From an uncultured Bacteroidales bacterium (GTDB lineage Bacteria; Bacteroidota; Bacteroidia; Bacteroidales; P3), in assembly GCA_937910265.1 (NCBI GenBank), contig CALEPD010000118.1, positions 1-5,241 on the forward strand: a stretch of 5,241 nucleotides of DNA, read 5' to 3'. A program made the position numbers and the translations under genes. Shown here in pieces: positions 1-5,216 of the stretch. The notes beneath the pieces were generated by a model. That model made no database searches, was not told where the DNA came from, and saw only the letters and a list, made by a program, of their open reading frames with translations. Position 1 is the stretch's first letter. Each line of letters opens with the position of its first letter.

Positions 1-267
1 CAAGGTGTGTTGGATGAATCAACCATGGTTGAACTCTTGTGTGATGTTTATACCATCGAGGGCTATTTTGTTAACCAAACCGATTTTAAGACTTTTCTGC
101 TTCCCGCCGAGGCTGTTAGCGCATATTCCGACCTCATGGAGAAATACAACATAAATGATTCTGTTTTTGAGGCCAGTTTTAAGAATTATATGGAGGACAA
201 CGAACGGTTCGAGGCCATCAACACACAGGTCGTACAGCAACTGTCCCAGCGTACCGAATTAAGGTAA
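1..267 (+). CDS. DUF4296-type lipoprotein, C-terminal part (5' end outside window)
   Basis: The frame is open from the first base and ends at TAA 265-267, so about 88 residues of the C-terminal part are visible. The layout fits the DUF4296 family of Bacteroidota. It has an opening helix (LDESTMVELLCDVYTIEGYF) like the family's 'mvdiLaDiylaEg' segment. A central YSDLMEKYNINDSVFEASFKNY follows, like the family's 'Y..if.kygit...Fd.Sl.yY' segment, and the end is an N-ERFEAINTQVVQQLSQ helix. Members are usually short lipoproteins with an N-terminal signal peptide and cysteine, which would lie upstream of the window. The family has no assigned function, and none can be inferred here. GTG at 7 and ATG at 25 are possible internal starts, but homology-like sequence runs to the edge, so I treat the gene as partial. 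Codon use is AT-leaning, like the 5' part of the next gene. The assignment rests on remembered family patterns, not a search. Confidence 0.7.
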   Translation, partial: QGVLDESTMVELLCDVYTIEGYFVNQTDFKTFLLPAEAVSAYSDLMEKYNINDSVFEASFKNYMEDNERFEAINTQVVQQLSQRTELR

Positions 268-412
268 CGTTCAATCTCTTTTCCTCTATATTTTTGTAAT
301 TCCAAGCTGCCCGTTCCTGTAACCACATTCGTTTTTTCAATTCAGACACTGTCCATTCCTTTTTTTTCCGTATATTTGCAGAAGAAATAATAATCTAATA
401 TAGTTCAATTGT
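268..412 (+). other. intergenic region between DUF4296 gene and yifB
   Basis: This 145-bp region is AT-rich, with pyrimidine runs around 275-290 and 333-368. It holds the yifB promoter at its right end. I see no convincing hairpin plus T-run terminator for the upstream gene and no small open frame worth calling. Confidence 0.7.
349..378 (+). promoter_or_regulatory. Bacteroidota-type promoter for yifB (-7 box TATATTTG)
   Basis: TATATTTG at 371-378 matches the Bacteroidota -7 consensus TAnnTTTG exactly. The -33 element, normally TTG or TTTG about 19-21 bp upstream, is weak: only CTG at 349-351 sits at the right distance (19 bp). Transcription would start around 385, leaving a short A/T-rich leader of roughly 25-30 bases before the yifB ATG. 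The leader has no Shine-Dalgarno sequence, which is usual in this phylum. Confidence 0.65.
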
Positions 413-1951
413 ATGTTGGTTAAAACATTTGGCAGTGCGATATATGGAGTTGGCGCAATCCCCATTACCGTTGAAGTGAGTGTGGAGAAGGGGGTCAATT
501 TCACCATGGTTGGCTTGCCCGACAATGCAGTAAAGGAAAGTCAGCAGCGCATCGAGTCTGCGTTGCATCAGTATGGTTACCATATCCCCGGCAAAAAAGT
601 TGTCATCAATTTGGCACCTGCCGATATCCGGAAGGAGGGAGCTGCCTACGATTTGACTATTGCCATAGGAATCTTGGCGGCTTCTGGCGAGGTGCGGGCC
701 GACATGCTCGACCAATATGTCATCATGGGAGAACTGTCGCTCGATGGCAGCCTAAGGCCAATAAAAGGGGTCTTGCCCATTGCCATTGAGGCACGGCGCC
801 GAAAATACAAGGGTATAATCCTCCCTAAGGACAATGCCCGAGAGGCGGCCATAGTTAACAATCTCGATGTGCATGGTGTCTATAATATCAAAGAGGTTAT
901 CGACTTCTTCAATGGCATAGCTCCGCTCGAAACCACCAGTTTCGATACCCGACTTGAATTTGCCAACAGTCTCAACCAATACGAATTCGATTTTGCCGAC
1001 GTAAAAGGACAGGAAAATATCAAGCGTGCATTGGAAATTGCCGCCGCAGGTGGCCACAATGTAATCCTTATCGGTCCTCCTGGAAGCGGAAAGTCTATGC
1101 TTGCCAAAAGGTTGCCGTCCATTTTGCCACCGCTAACCTTGGAAGAGTCTTTGGAAACGACCCAAATACATAGCGTCGCAGGCAAAATGCGGAAAGAGGA
1201 TGCCTTGATCGCCGTGAGGCCTTTCCGTGCTCCGCATCATACGGTTTCCGATGTCGCTCTTTGTGGCGGAGGCGCCAACCCTCAGCCCGGCGAGATATCC
1301 CTGGCGCACAACGGAGTGCTCTTTCTCGACGAATTGCCTGAATTCAAACGCAGCGTTTTAGAGGTGCTCCGCCAGCCTATGGAGGAGCGGATGGTGACCA
1401 TTAGCCGTGCCAAAATGACCACCGAGTATCCTGCCGCTTTCATGCTGGTTGCAGCTATGAACCCATGCCCTTGCGGATATTACAACGACCCCAATCACGA
1501 ATGTACATGCAATCCGGGTGCCGTTCACAAGTACTTGAACAAGGTCTCCGGCCCATTGCTCGACCGTATCGACCTCCACATCGAGGTGACGCCACTGCCC
1601 CACTCCGCCCTTGCCGAGAAAAAGTTGGGTGAACCCAGTGCCGTAATACGCCAGCGCGTCATAGCCGCACGCAAAATCCAAGAGGAGCGTTACAAAGACT
1701 ACAAAGGCATTCACTGCAACGCCCAGATGAACCAAAAACTCTTCCGTCAGTGGTGCGACATCGACAACGACTGCCAAGAACTGATGAAGAACGCCATGGA
1801 CCGCCTGGGACTCAGCGCCCGCGCTTACGACCGCATCCTCAAGGTGGCACGCACCATTGCCGACCTTGCCGGCGACGAGCGCATCAATGTCACACACCTC
1901 AGCGAAGCCATCAACTACCGCAGCCTCGACCGCGACAGCTGGGGAAGATAA
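413..1951 (+). CDS. yifB: YifB/ComM-family AAA+ ATPase (Mg chelatase-like)
   Basis: This is a complete 512-aa protein of normal family length; the start MLVKTFGSAIYGV is typical. Residues 1 to about 170 form the ChlI/Lon-like N-terminal domain (VGLPDNAVKESQQRIESAL). The Mg-chelatase-type AAA+ core follows, with Walker A GPPGSGKS at 221-228, FRAPHHTVSD at 271-280, Walker B VLFLDELPEF at 302-311, and NPCPCG at 350-355. A CxC...CxC set (C352, C354, C364, C366) could bind zinc. LLDRIDLHIEV at 382-392 probably holds the arginine finger, and SARAYDRILKVARTIADL at 468-485 is the sensor-2/C-terminal helical region. ComM of Gram-negative bacteria is a branch-migration helicase that helps integrate transforming DNA; the role in Bacteroidota is inferred from family membership. 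The next gene starts 10 bp downstream. Oddity: T-ending codons drop from 15 of 60 just before 1571 to 7 of 94 just after it, and residues 387-480 are duplicated at 3697-3978. Confidence 0.95.
   Translation: MLVKTFGSAIYGVGAIPITVEVSVEKGVNFTMVGLPDNAVKESQQRIESALHQYGYHIPGKKVVINLAPADIRKEGAAYDLTIAIGILAASGEVRADMLDQYVIMGELSLDGSLRPIKGVLPIAIEARRRKYKGIILPKDNAREAAIVNNLDVHGVYNIKEVIDFFNGIAPLETTSFDTRLEFANSLNQYEFDFADVKGQENIKRALEIAAAGGHNVILIGPPGSGKSMLAKRLPSILPPLTLEESLETTQIHSVAGKMRKEDALIAVRPFRAPHHTVSDVALCGGGANPQPGEISLAHNGVLFLDELPEFKRSVLEVLRQPMEERMVTISRAKMTTEYPAAFMLVAAMNPCPCGYYNDPNHECTCNPGAVHKYLNKVSGPLLDRIDLHIEVTPLPHSALAEKKLGEPSAVIRQRVIAARKIQEERYKDYKGIHCNAQMNQKLFRQWCDIDNDCQELMKNAMDRLGLSARAYDRILKVARTIADLAGDERINVTHLSEAINYRSLDRDSWGR
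1571..1852 (+). repeat. direct repeat copy 1: yifB codons 387-480
   Basis: This stretch aligns without gaps to 3697-3978. By hand count 58 of 282 bases differ (79% identical), 46 of them at third codon positions, and 9 of 94 residues differ. Copy 1 sits in the intact gene. Its codons end in T in only 7 of 94 cases. Confidence 0.95.
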
Positions 1952-1961
1952 ACAAATTACT

Positions 1962-2936
1962 ATGACCTACAAAAAGAATACCTGGGTAAACTTCGACGGC
2001 TATGTGTCATTGGTCGTGGACGTATGGCAAGGCTACTACGAGCCGTTCGACGCCGAGGTAGTGGACGGTGAGAAACGTTGCGGCCAGCGGCGCTATCGGC
2101 AGATAGTGCTGCGTGACCTCTTCAACGACTACGGCCGTCGCCTGGCGGGTGTACCGGCGATGAAATACCTTGAAGCCATAGCGGATTACTTGCAACCCTC
2201 CAACGAGGAAGACCAGCGCCGCATCGACCGTTTCCGCACCGCGCATCCCGACGAATACCGCCGCTGGATGGAGCGCGACGCCACCTGCACCGACTATGTG
2301 ATGGTGGGCATCTCCGTACCGCCGGCGGAACAGAAAGCCACTCTGACCAAGCTTCGCAAGCTGTCGCGCAACCTGCCGACTGCGTTCACCTACGGCGAGC
2401 TGGCGGGCTTCGCCACCGAGGCCGGTGTAAGTCTGAAGGGCTGCTGCGACGAGTATGATTCGCGCTATGATGACTATGTCTGCTTTGGGCTCCACTTCCG
2501 AGTGGGCGAACAGATGGGCAGGCAGCAGCTCTACTACGCCATCAAACACTTCGACTACCGCGACAGCGCCGAAGATGCACGCCTGCTGTCCGACCCCTCC
2601 TGCTGGTTCAACTTCGAACACCTGTTCCTCTTCACGGCACGCAACGTGAAGGAATACCTTGCGCTTCACCCCGACACGTCGCTGCAAAAGTTGCTCGAAG
2701 AGATGAAAACAGCCTTCAGCGCTCTCACCAACAGCAAACACAAAAGCAACCCTTTGGCAAACGAATTCTTCCGTTGGGTACCCAAACGGATGTTCGGCCG
2801 CGAAGAGGTCTGGATGGCTGCAGCCGAATACCTCGACCTCCTTGCCGACCGATACACCACCGCCCCCGTGGCCGAAGCCTTGCGCACCCAGGAGTGGCAA
2901 AAGAAATACAATTGGATTTACGACGTATGCTCATAA
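1962..2936 (+). CDS. hypothetical protein, 324 aa, in yifB operon
   Basis: I do not recognise this protein. I chose ATG 1962, 10 bp after the yifB stop; the frame extends back to an ATG at 1857, but that would overlap 95 bp of yifB and its extra residues (MPTLPATSAS...) look like low-complexity shadow translation. The leader is A-rich (AAACAAATT) with no Shine-Dalgarno site. The product is soluble-looking, with no signal peptide or membrane segment, and is rich in aromatic and charged residues. Visible parts are an N-terminal WVNFDGYVSLVVDVWQGYYE, a charged helical stretch at about 80-105 (EEDQRRIDRFRTAHPDEYRRWM), LPTAFTYGELAGFATEAGV at 138-156, and YYAIKHFDYRDSAEDARLL at 191-209. C161, C162 and C174 are close together but form no clear metal motif. 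Codon use is strongly C/G-ending. The 3' end overlaps the TPR gene, so the two are probably translationally coupled; no function is assigned. Confidence 0.85.
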   Translation: MTYKKNTWVNFDGYVSLVVDVWQGYYEPFDAEVVDGEKRCGQRRYRQIVLRDLFNDYGRRLAGVPAMKYLEAIADYLQPSNEEDQRRIDRFRTAHPDEYRRWMERDATCTDYVMVGISVPPAEQKATLTKLRKLSRNLPTAFTYGELAGFATEAGVSLKGCCDEYDSRYDDYVCFGLHFRVGEQMGRQQLYYAIKHFDYRDSAEDARLLSDPSCWFNFEHLFLFTARNVKEYLALHPDTSLQKLLEEMKTAFSALTNSKHKSNPLANEFFRWVPKRMFGREEVWMAAAEYLDLLADRYTTAPVAEALRTQEWQKKYNWIYDVCS

Positions 2937-3634
2937 ACAGAAAATACAAAAAAAGACAGAAGCCGCCCTGCCACCGCTGGCGCGTGGAGGTGGGCAATGT
3001 GGTGGTGTGGACCCGGAATGTGCAATACGGCGAACGGCACCACCGGCAATGGGATTCGGAGGCATTGTTCTTCGAGGCTCTAAGTCTTGGCGACGACGAG
3101 CCGGAACGCCAAGTGGAACTCCTCACCCAGGCCATAGCGCTCAATCCTCGCGATGCCGATTGCTACAACAATCGAGGCATCGCGCGTGATGCCCTGGGCG
3201 ACGCCGAGGGAGCGCTGGCGGACTACGAGCAGGCCATCCGGCTCAATCCCAAGCGCGCCGAAGCATGGAACAATCGCGGTTTCCTGCGCCACAAGCAGCA
3301 ACGCTACGCCGAAGCCATTGCCGACTTCGACCGCGCCATAGAGCTTGACCCAGAATACGCCAACCCTCGCGTGAGCCGTGGCGCCGCCTACGGTATGCTG
3401 GGCCAGCACGACCGCGCTATGGAGGACTTCCGGCAGGCCATCGAGATCGCCCCCGATTTCCTGATGGCCTACGTCAACCGTGCCGCCTACAATATGAACC
3501 TCGGCCAGCTGGACGAAGCCCGCAAAGACCTGCTATGGGTGCTGGAGCAAGATCCCGACGACCACTCCCGCGTCCTCGCCGAACAATACCTGCAGATGAT
3601 TGACGACCACGAGGCTGCGTCCAACCACGTTTGA
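2927..3634 (+). CDS. tetratricopeptide repeat (TPR) protein
   Basis: This 235-aa protein starts at ATG 2927, inside the last codons of the preceding gene (10-bp overlap), a typical coupling arrangement. The same frame is open upstream to 2774, but those arginine/proline-rich residues are a shadow of the neighbour. After a basic N-terminus (MLINRKYKKRQK) and a segment at about 18-55 that I cannot place, there is a partial TPR at about 58-75. Four regular 34-residue TPRs follow: about 77-108 (YNNRGIARDALGDAEGALAD), 111-142 (WNNRGFLRHKQQRYAEAIAD), 145-176 (SRGAAYGMLGQHDRAMEDF) and 179-210 (VNRAAYNMNLGQLDEARKDL). Each ends in an NP, DP or AP turn. TPRs are protein-binding scaffolds. No signal peptide or catalytic domain is visible, so the protein is probably cytoplasmic, and its partner may be the upstream unknown protein (inference from coupling). 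Codons are G/C-ending. Confidence 0.88.
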   Translation: MLINRKYKKRQKPPCHRWRVEVGNVVVWTRNVQYGERHHRQWDSEALFFEALSLGDDEPERQVELLTQAIALNPRDADCYNNRGIARDALGDAEGALADYEQAIRLNPKRAEAWNNRGFLRHKQQRYAEAIADFDRAIELDPEYANPRVSRGAAYGMLGQHDRAMEDFRQAIEIAPDFLMAYVNRAAYNMNLGQLDEARKDLLWVLEQDPDDHSRVLAEQYLQMIDDHEAASNHV

Positions 3635-3696
3635 GGCATATGATTTATAATGATTTCTATACAAAAATGCTGACCCCTATAATCCATACTAGTACT
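3635..3696 (+). other. AT-rich spacer between TPR gene and yifB fragment
   Basis: These 62 bp are clearly more AT-rich than both flanks. An open frame runs through from TTG 3631 or ATG 3640 and translates as MIYNDFYTKMLTPIIHTST before entering the yifB-like sequence; it resembles nothing I know. No TAnnTTTG promoter and no hairpin terminator is visible. The right end carries the 8-bp palindrome TACTAGTA (3687-3694), followed directly by the start of yifB homology at 3697. Confidence 0.6.
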
Positions 3697-3978
3697 GACC
3701 TGCACATCGAGGTCACTCCGTTGGCACATGCGGCTTTGGCTGAAAAGAGTGCCGGCGAACCGAGTGCAGTGATACGGCAGCGCGTCATCGCAGCCCGTAA
3801 GATTCAGGAGGATCGCTACAAAGACTACAAAGGCATACACTGCAATGCCCAGATCAACCAAAAACTCTTCCGCCAGTGGTGCGATATCGACAACGATTGT
3901 CAGCAATTGATGAAGACCGCCATGGAGCGTCTCGGCCTTTCTGCCCGCGCCTACGACCGCATCCTCAAGGTTGCCCGT
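3697..3978 (+). pseudogene. yifB internal/C-terminal fragment (second copy, codons 387-480)
   Basis: This is a 94-codon piece matching residues 387-480 of the complete YifB with 85 of 94 residues identical and no gaps. It starts at DLHIEVTPL and ends at RILKVAR. It lacks the N-terminal domain, Walker A, Walker B, the cysteine set and the arginine finger, and also the last 32 residues of YifB, so it cannot be an active ATPase. Most differences from copy 1 are silent (46 of 58 at third positions). The sequence therefore diverged as part of a working gene rather than decaying as a dead duplicate. It is open in frame with 3631-3696 upstream and with the Lrp-like sequence downstream, giving one artificial-looking frame of about 245 residues from ATG 3640. 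It is either the displaced 3' end of the gene that starts at 413, a piece of a related strain's yifB, or an assembly artefact. Confidence 0.9.
3697..3978 (+). repeat. direct repeat copy 2 (partner of 1571-1852)
   Basis: This is the second copy of the 282-bp direct repeat, offset by 2126 bp. The first 20 bp of the two copies differ at only two positions. T-ending codons are 18 of 94 here against 7 of 94 in copy 1, so the copies come from different compositional backgrounds. Confidence 0.95.
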
Positions 3979-4377
3979 GCCACGGTTCAGGCCCGACTGG
4001 ACCGGATGCAGCGCAGCGGTGTCATAGCGGGCTGGGGACCCCGGCTCGATCCCGCCGCGCTGGGCTACGTGGTGACGGCGTACTGCTCCCTGACCATCCG
4101 TCAGGACATGGGGCACGACGCCGTTGTAGCTGCCCTGGCGGAGATCCCGGAGGTCCAGGAAGCACACACGGTCTCGGGGGAGAGTGACCTCATTGCCCGG
4201 GTGGCCGCGCGCTCAAACTCGGATTTGCAGCGCGTCATCGACTCGATGGTCGCCACCGGTGCCGTGCTGAGATCCTCTTCGGTGATTGTGCTGAACACCC
4301 ACTTCGAGGGACGGATGCTTCCGCTGCTGCATGCCGCGGCCGGCGTCGACGACTCAGAGCCGGAGAAGAGCGCGTAA
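3979..4377 (+). CDS. Lrp/AsnC-family transcriptional regulator, N-terminus missing
   Basis: From about residue ATVQARLDRMQRSGVIAGWGPRLD the frame is a typical Lrp/AsnC protein. This stretch is the recognition helix and wing end of the helix-turn-helix, followed by the LDPAALGY linker and the RAM/AsnC ligand-binding domain (VVTAYCSLTIRQDM, IPEVQEAHTVSGESDLIARV, LRSSSVIVLNTHFEGRMLPL). The GESD-type turn is usual in the RAM effector site. Such proteins form octamers or dimers and sense amino acids; the ligand cannot be told. About 133 codons remain of a usual 150 or so, and the first HTH helices are missing. In their place is Bacteroidota yifB sequence, joined in frame somewhere in 3961-3982. 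The native protein may itself read something like LxVxRATVQ here, so the exact break is uncertain. GC-rich, actinobacterial codon use starts at the join. The original start codon is not in the window. Confidence 0.85.
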   Translation, partial: ATVQARLDRMQRSGVIAGWGPRLDPAALGYVVTAYCSLTIRQDMGHDAVVAALAEIPEVQEAHTVSGESDLIARVAARSNSDLQRVIDSMVATGAVLRSSSVIVLNTHFEGRMLPLLHAAAGVDDSEPEKSA

Positions 4378-4414
4378 CTTTCAATTCGCAATTCCCTCCT
4401 TTTCCCGGCGGTTC

Positions 4415-4439
4415 AGTTAGAGTCAGGCTGACCCTTACT
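4415..4439 (+). promoter_or_regulatory. candidate NrtR operator, 25-bp imperfect palindrome
   Basis: The core GTCAGGCTGAC (4422-4432) is a perfect 5+1+5 palindrome centred on 4427. Extending outward, 5 of the next 7 base pairs also match, giving 10 of 12 pairs (left AGTTAGA, right CCTTACT). The GT-N7-AC spacing agrees with the core I recall for NrtR sites. The position, about 50 bp before the start of the NrtR-like gene, suits autoregulation and control of the downstream NAD genes. The palindrome is seen directly; assignment to NrtR is inference from context. Confidence 0.6.
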
Positions 4440-4455
4440 AGACAAGCGGCGGCCT

Positions 4456-4466
4456 GGCAGGCTGCC
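4456..4466 (+). promoter_or_regulatory. second palindrome sharing the CAGGCTG core
   Basis: GGCAGGCTGCC is a perfect 5+1+5 palindrome centred on 4461, exactly 34 bp (about three helical turns) after the centre of the larger one. Both contain CAGGCTG. It lacks the GT...AC ends and its flanks pair only with a bulge, so it could be a weak secondary site or chance in GC-rich DNA. Confidence 0.3.
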
Positions 4467-4470
4467 GGCC

Positions 4471-4477
4471 AGAAAGG
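4471..4477 (+). promoter_or_regulatory. ribosome binding site of NrtR-like gene
   Basis: AGAAAGG lies 9 bp before ATG 4487 and supports that start. Clear Shine-Dalgarno sites appear only in the actinobacterial part of the window. Confidence 0.6.
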
Positions 4478-4486
4478 CACCCAGGG

Positions 4487-5215
4487 ATGAGCCCCAGATA
4501 CGCCAACGTTTCGGAGCGGGAGCAGGAACCGCCGTCGCTGGCCATTTCCACCGTGATCTTTGCCCTGCGCCCGGACCCGGACACCGGCAGCCTGACACTG
4601 TGGCTGCCGCTGGTCCGCCGGATCCGGCAGCCCTACCTGGATCTGTGGGCGCTGCCCGGCGGACCGCTGCGGCCCAACGAGTCGCTCCAGGACGCAGCCG
4701 CCCGGAACCTGGAGGAAACCACTGCCCTGACGCCGCGTTACCTGGAACAGCTGTACGCCTTCGGCGGGCCGGACAGGTCTCCGTCTCCGCGGGTGGTGTC
4801 GATTGTGTACTGGGCTCTGGTGCAGCCCGACGAGGCAGCGCTGGCACGGCAGGATGAAAACGTCGCCTGGTTCCGGGCAGACAAGGTGGGGACCCTGGCC
4901 TTCGACCATAACCAGATTGTGGAATACGCGCTCTGGCGCCTGCGCAACAAACTCGAGTACGGCACCGTGGCTTACGCCTTCCTGGGGTCCACCTTCACCC
5001 TCGCCCAGGTTCGGGAAGTCTACGAGGCCGTCCTGGGACGCGACCTCGACCCGGCAAACTTCCGCCGCCAGCTGCAGGCGTCGGTGCACATTGAGCCTAC
5101 CGAGCACTACCTTCAGGGCGGGCGGCACCGGCCCCCGCGGCTGTACCGCTACACCGGGCCGGATCCCCGGGACGAATCCTTCCCCAGCCAGAGACCAGAA
5201 GCAACGGAGCACTGA
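4487..5215 (+). CDS. nrtR: NrtR-like Nudix-domain transcriptional regulator of NAD synthesis
   Basis: This 242-aa protein has the two-part NrtR layout. Residues about 17-145 are a Nudix fold (SLAISTVIFALRP, LWALPGG, then a Nudix box at 59-81). Residues about 155-222 are a winged helix with the typical FTLAQVREVYEAVLGRDLDP and ANFRR segments and a closing RPPRLYRY. The Nudix box is degenerate: G59, E65, R73 and E77 are kept, but the positions normally E, E and G are N74, T78 and A80. This suits a sensor of ADP-ribose-type ligands rather than a hydrolase. NrtR proteins repress NAD biosynthesis genes, and in actinobacteria such as Mycobacterium smegmatis nrtR sits next to nadABC. Here the next start codon follows the stop by 1 bp, and a strong palindrome lies just upstream, consistent with autoregulation. 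The 20-residue tail (DPRDESFPSQRPEATEH) looks disordered. A plain Nudix hydrolase is the alternative, less likely given the C-terminal domain. Confidence 0.85.
   Translation: MSPRYANVSEREQEPPSLAISTVIFALRPDPDTGSLTLWLPLVRRIRQPYLDLWALPGGPLRPNESLQDAAARNLEETTALTPRYLEQLYAFGGPDRSPSPRVVSIVYWALVQPDEAALARQDENVAWFRADKVGTLAFDHNQIVEYALWRLRNKLEYGTVAYAFLGSTFTLAQVREVYEAVLGRDLDPANFRRQLQASVHIEPTEHYLQGGRHRPPRLYRYTGPDPRDESFPSQRPEATEH
5206..5209 (+). promoter_or_regulatory. ribosome binding site of the last gene
   Basis: GGAG lies 7 bp before ATG 5217, inside the final codons of the NrtR-like gene, and supports translational coupling of the two genes. Confidence 0.6.
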
Positions 5216-5216
5216 C

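Larger units (their letters stand above)
4378..4486 (+). other. intergenic region upstream of the NrtR-like gene
   Basis: This 109-bp region between the Lrp-like stop and the NrtR-like start holds a long imperfect palindrome (4415-4439), a second related palindrome (4456-4466) and the ribosome binding site. No convincing -35/-10 pair and no terminator hairpin with a T-run could be picked out by eye. Confidence 0.7.

Noticed and set aside
1358..1897. 179-codon minus-strand frame within yifB, with a similar one at 3487-4167
   Set aside because: Both are antisense shadows of the same duplicated yifB sequence; their similarity to each other only reflects the repeat.
413..1951. AbaR-like resistance island inserted in comM/yifB
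   Set aside because: comM is a known target of such islands in Acinetobacter, but no transposase, target duplication or resistance gene is present here, and the first yifB copy is intact.
1857..1961. Upstream extension of the 324-aa gene to ATG 1857
   Set aside because: It would overlap 95 bp of yifB. The extra residues are Ser/Thr/Ala-rich shadow translation, and ATG 1962 has normal operon spacing.
2007..2900. 297-codon open frame on the minus strand
   Set aside because: It lies antisense to the unknown gene and comes from that gene's C-ending codons. Its translation is V/G/A/R-rich with no recognisable motif, and the + strand frame has proper spacing to both neighbours.
2774..2926. Upstream extension of the TPR gene to ATG 2774
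   Set aside because: The added 51 residues are Arg/Pro-rich shadow translation of the neighbour; ATG 2927 gives a normal short overlap.
3637..3693. CATATG (3637-3642) and ACTAGT (3688-3693), which are NdeI and SpeI sites, as signs of cloned or vector DNA
   Set aside because: Two 6-bp sites in an AT-rich spacer are expected by chance often enough. No vector, tag or promoter sequence of laboratory origin is visible.
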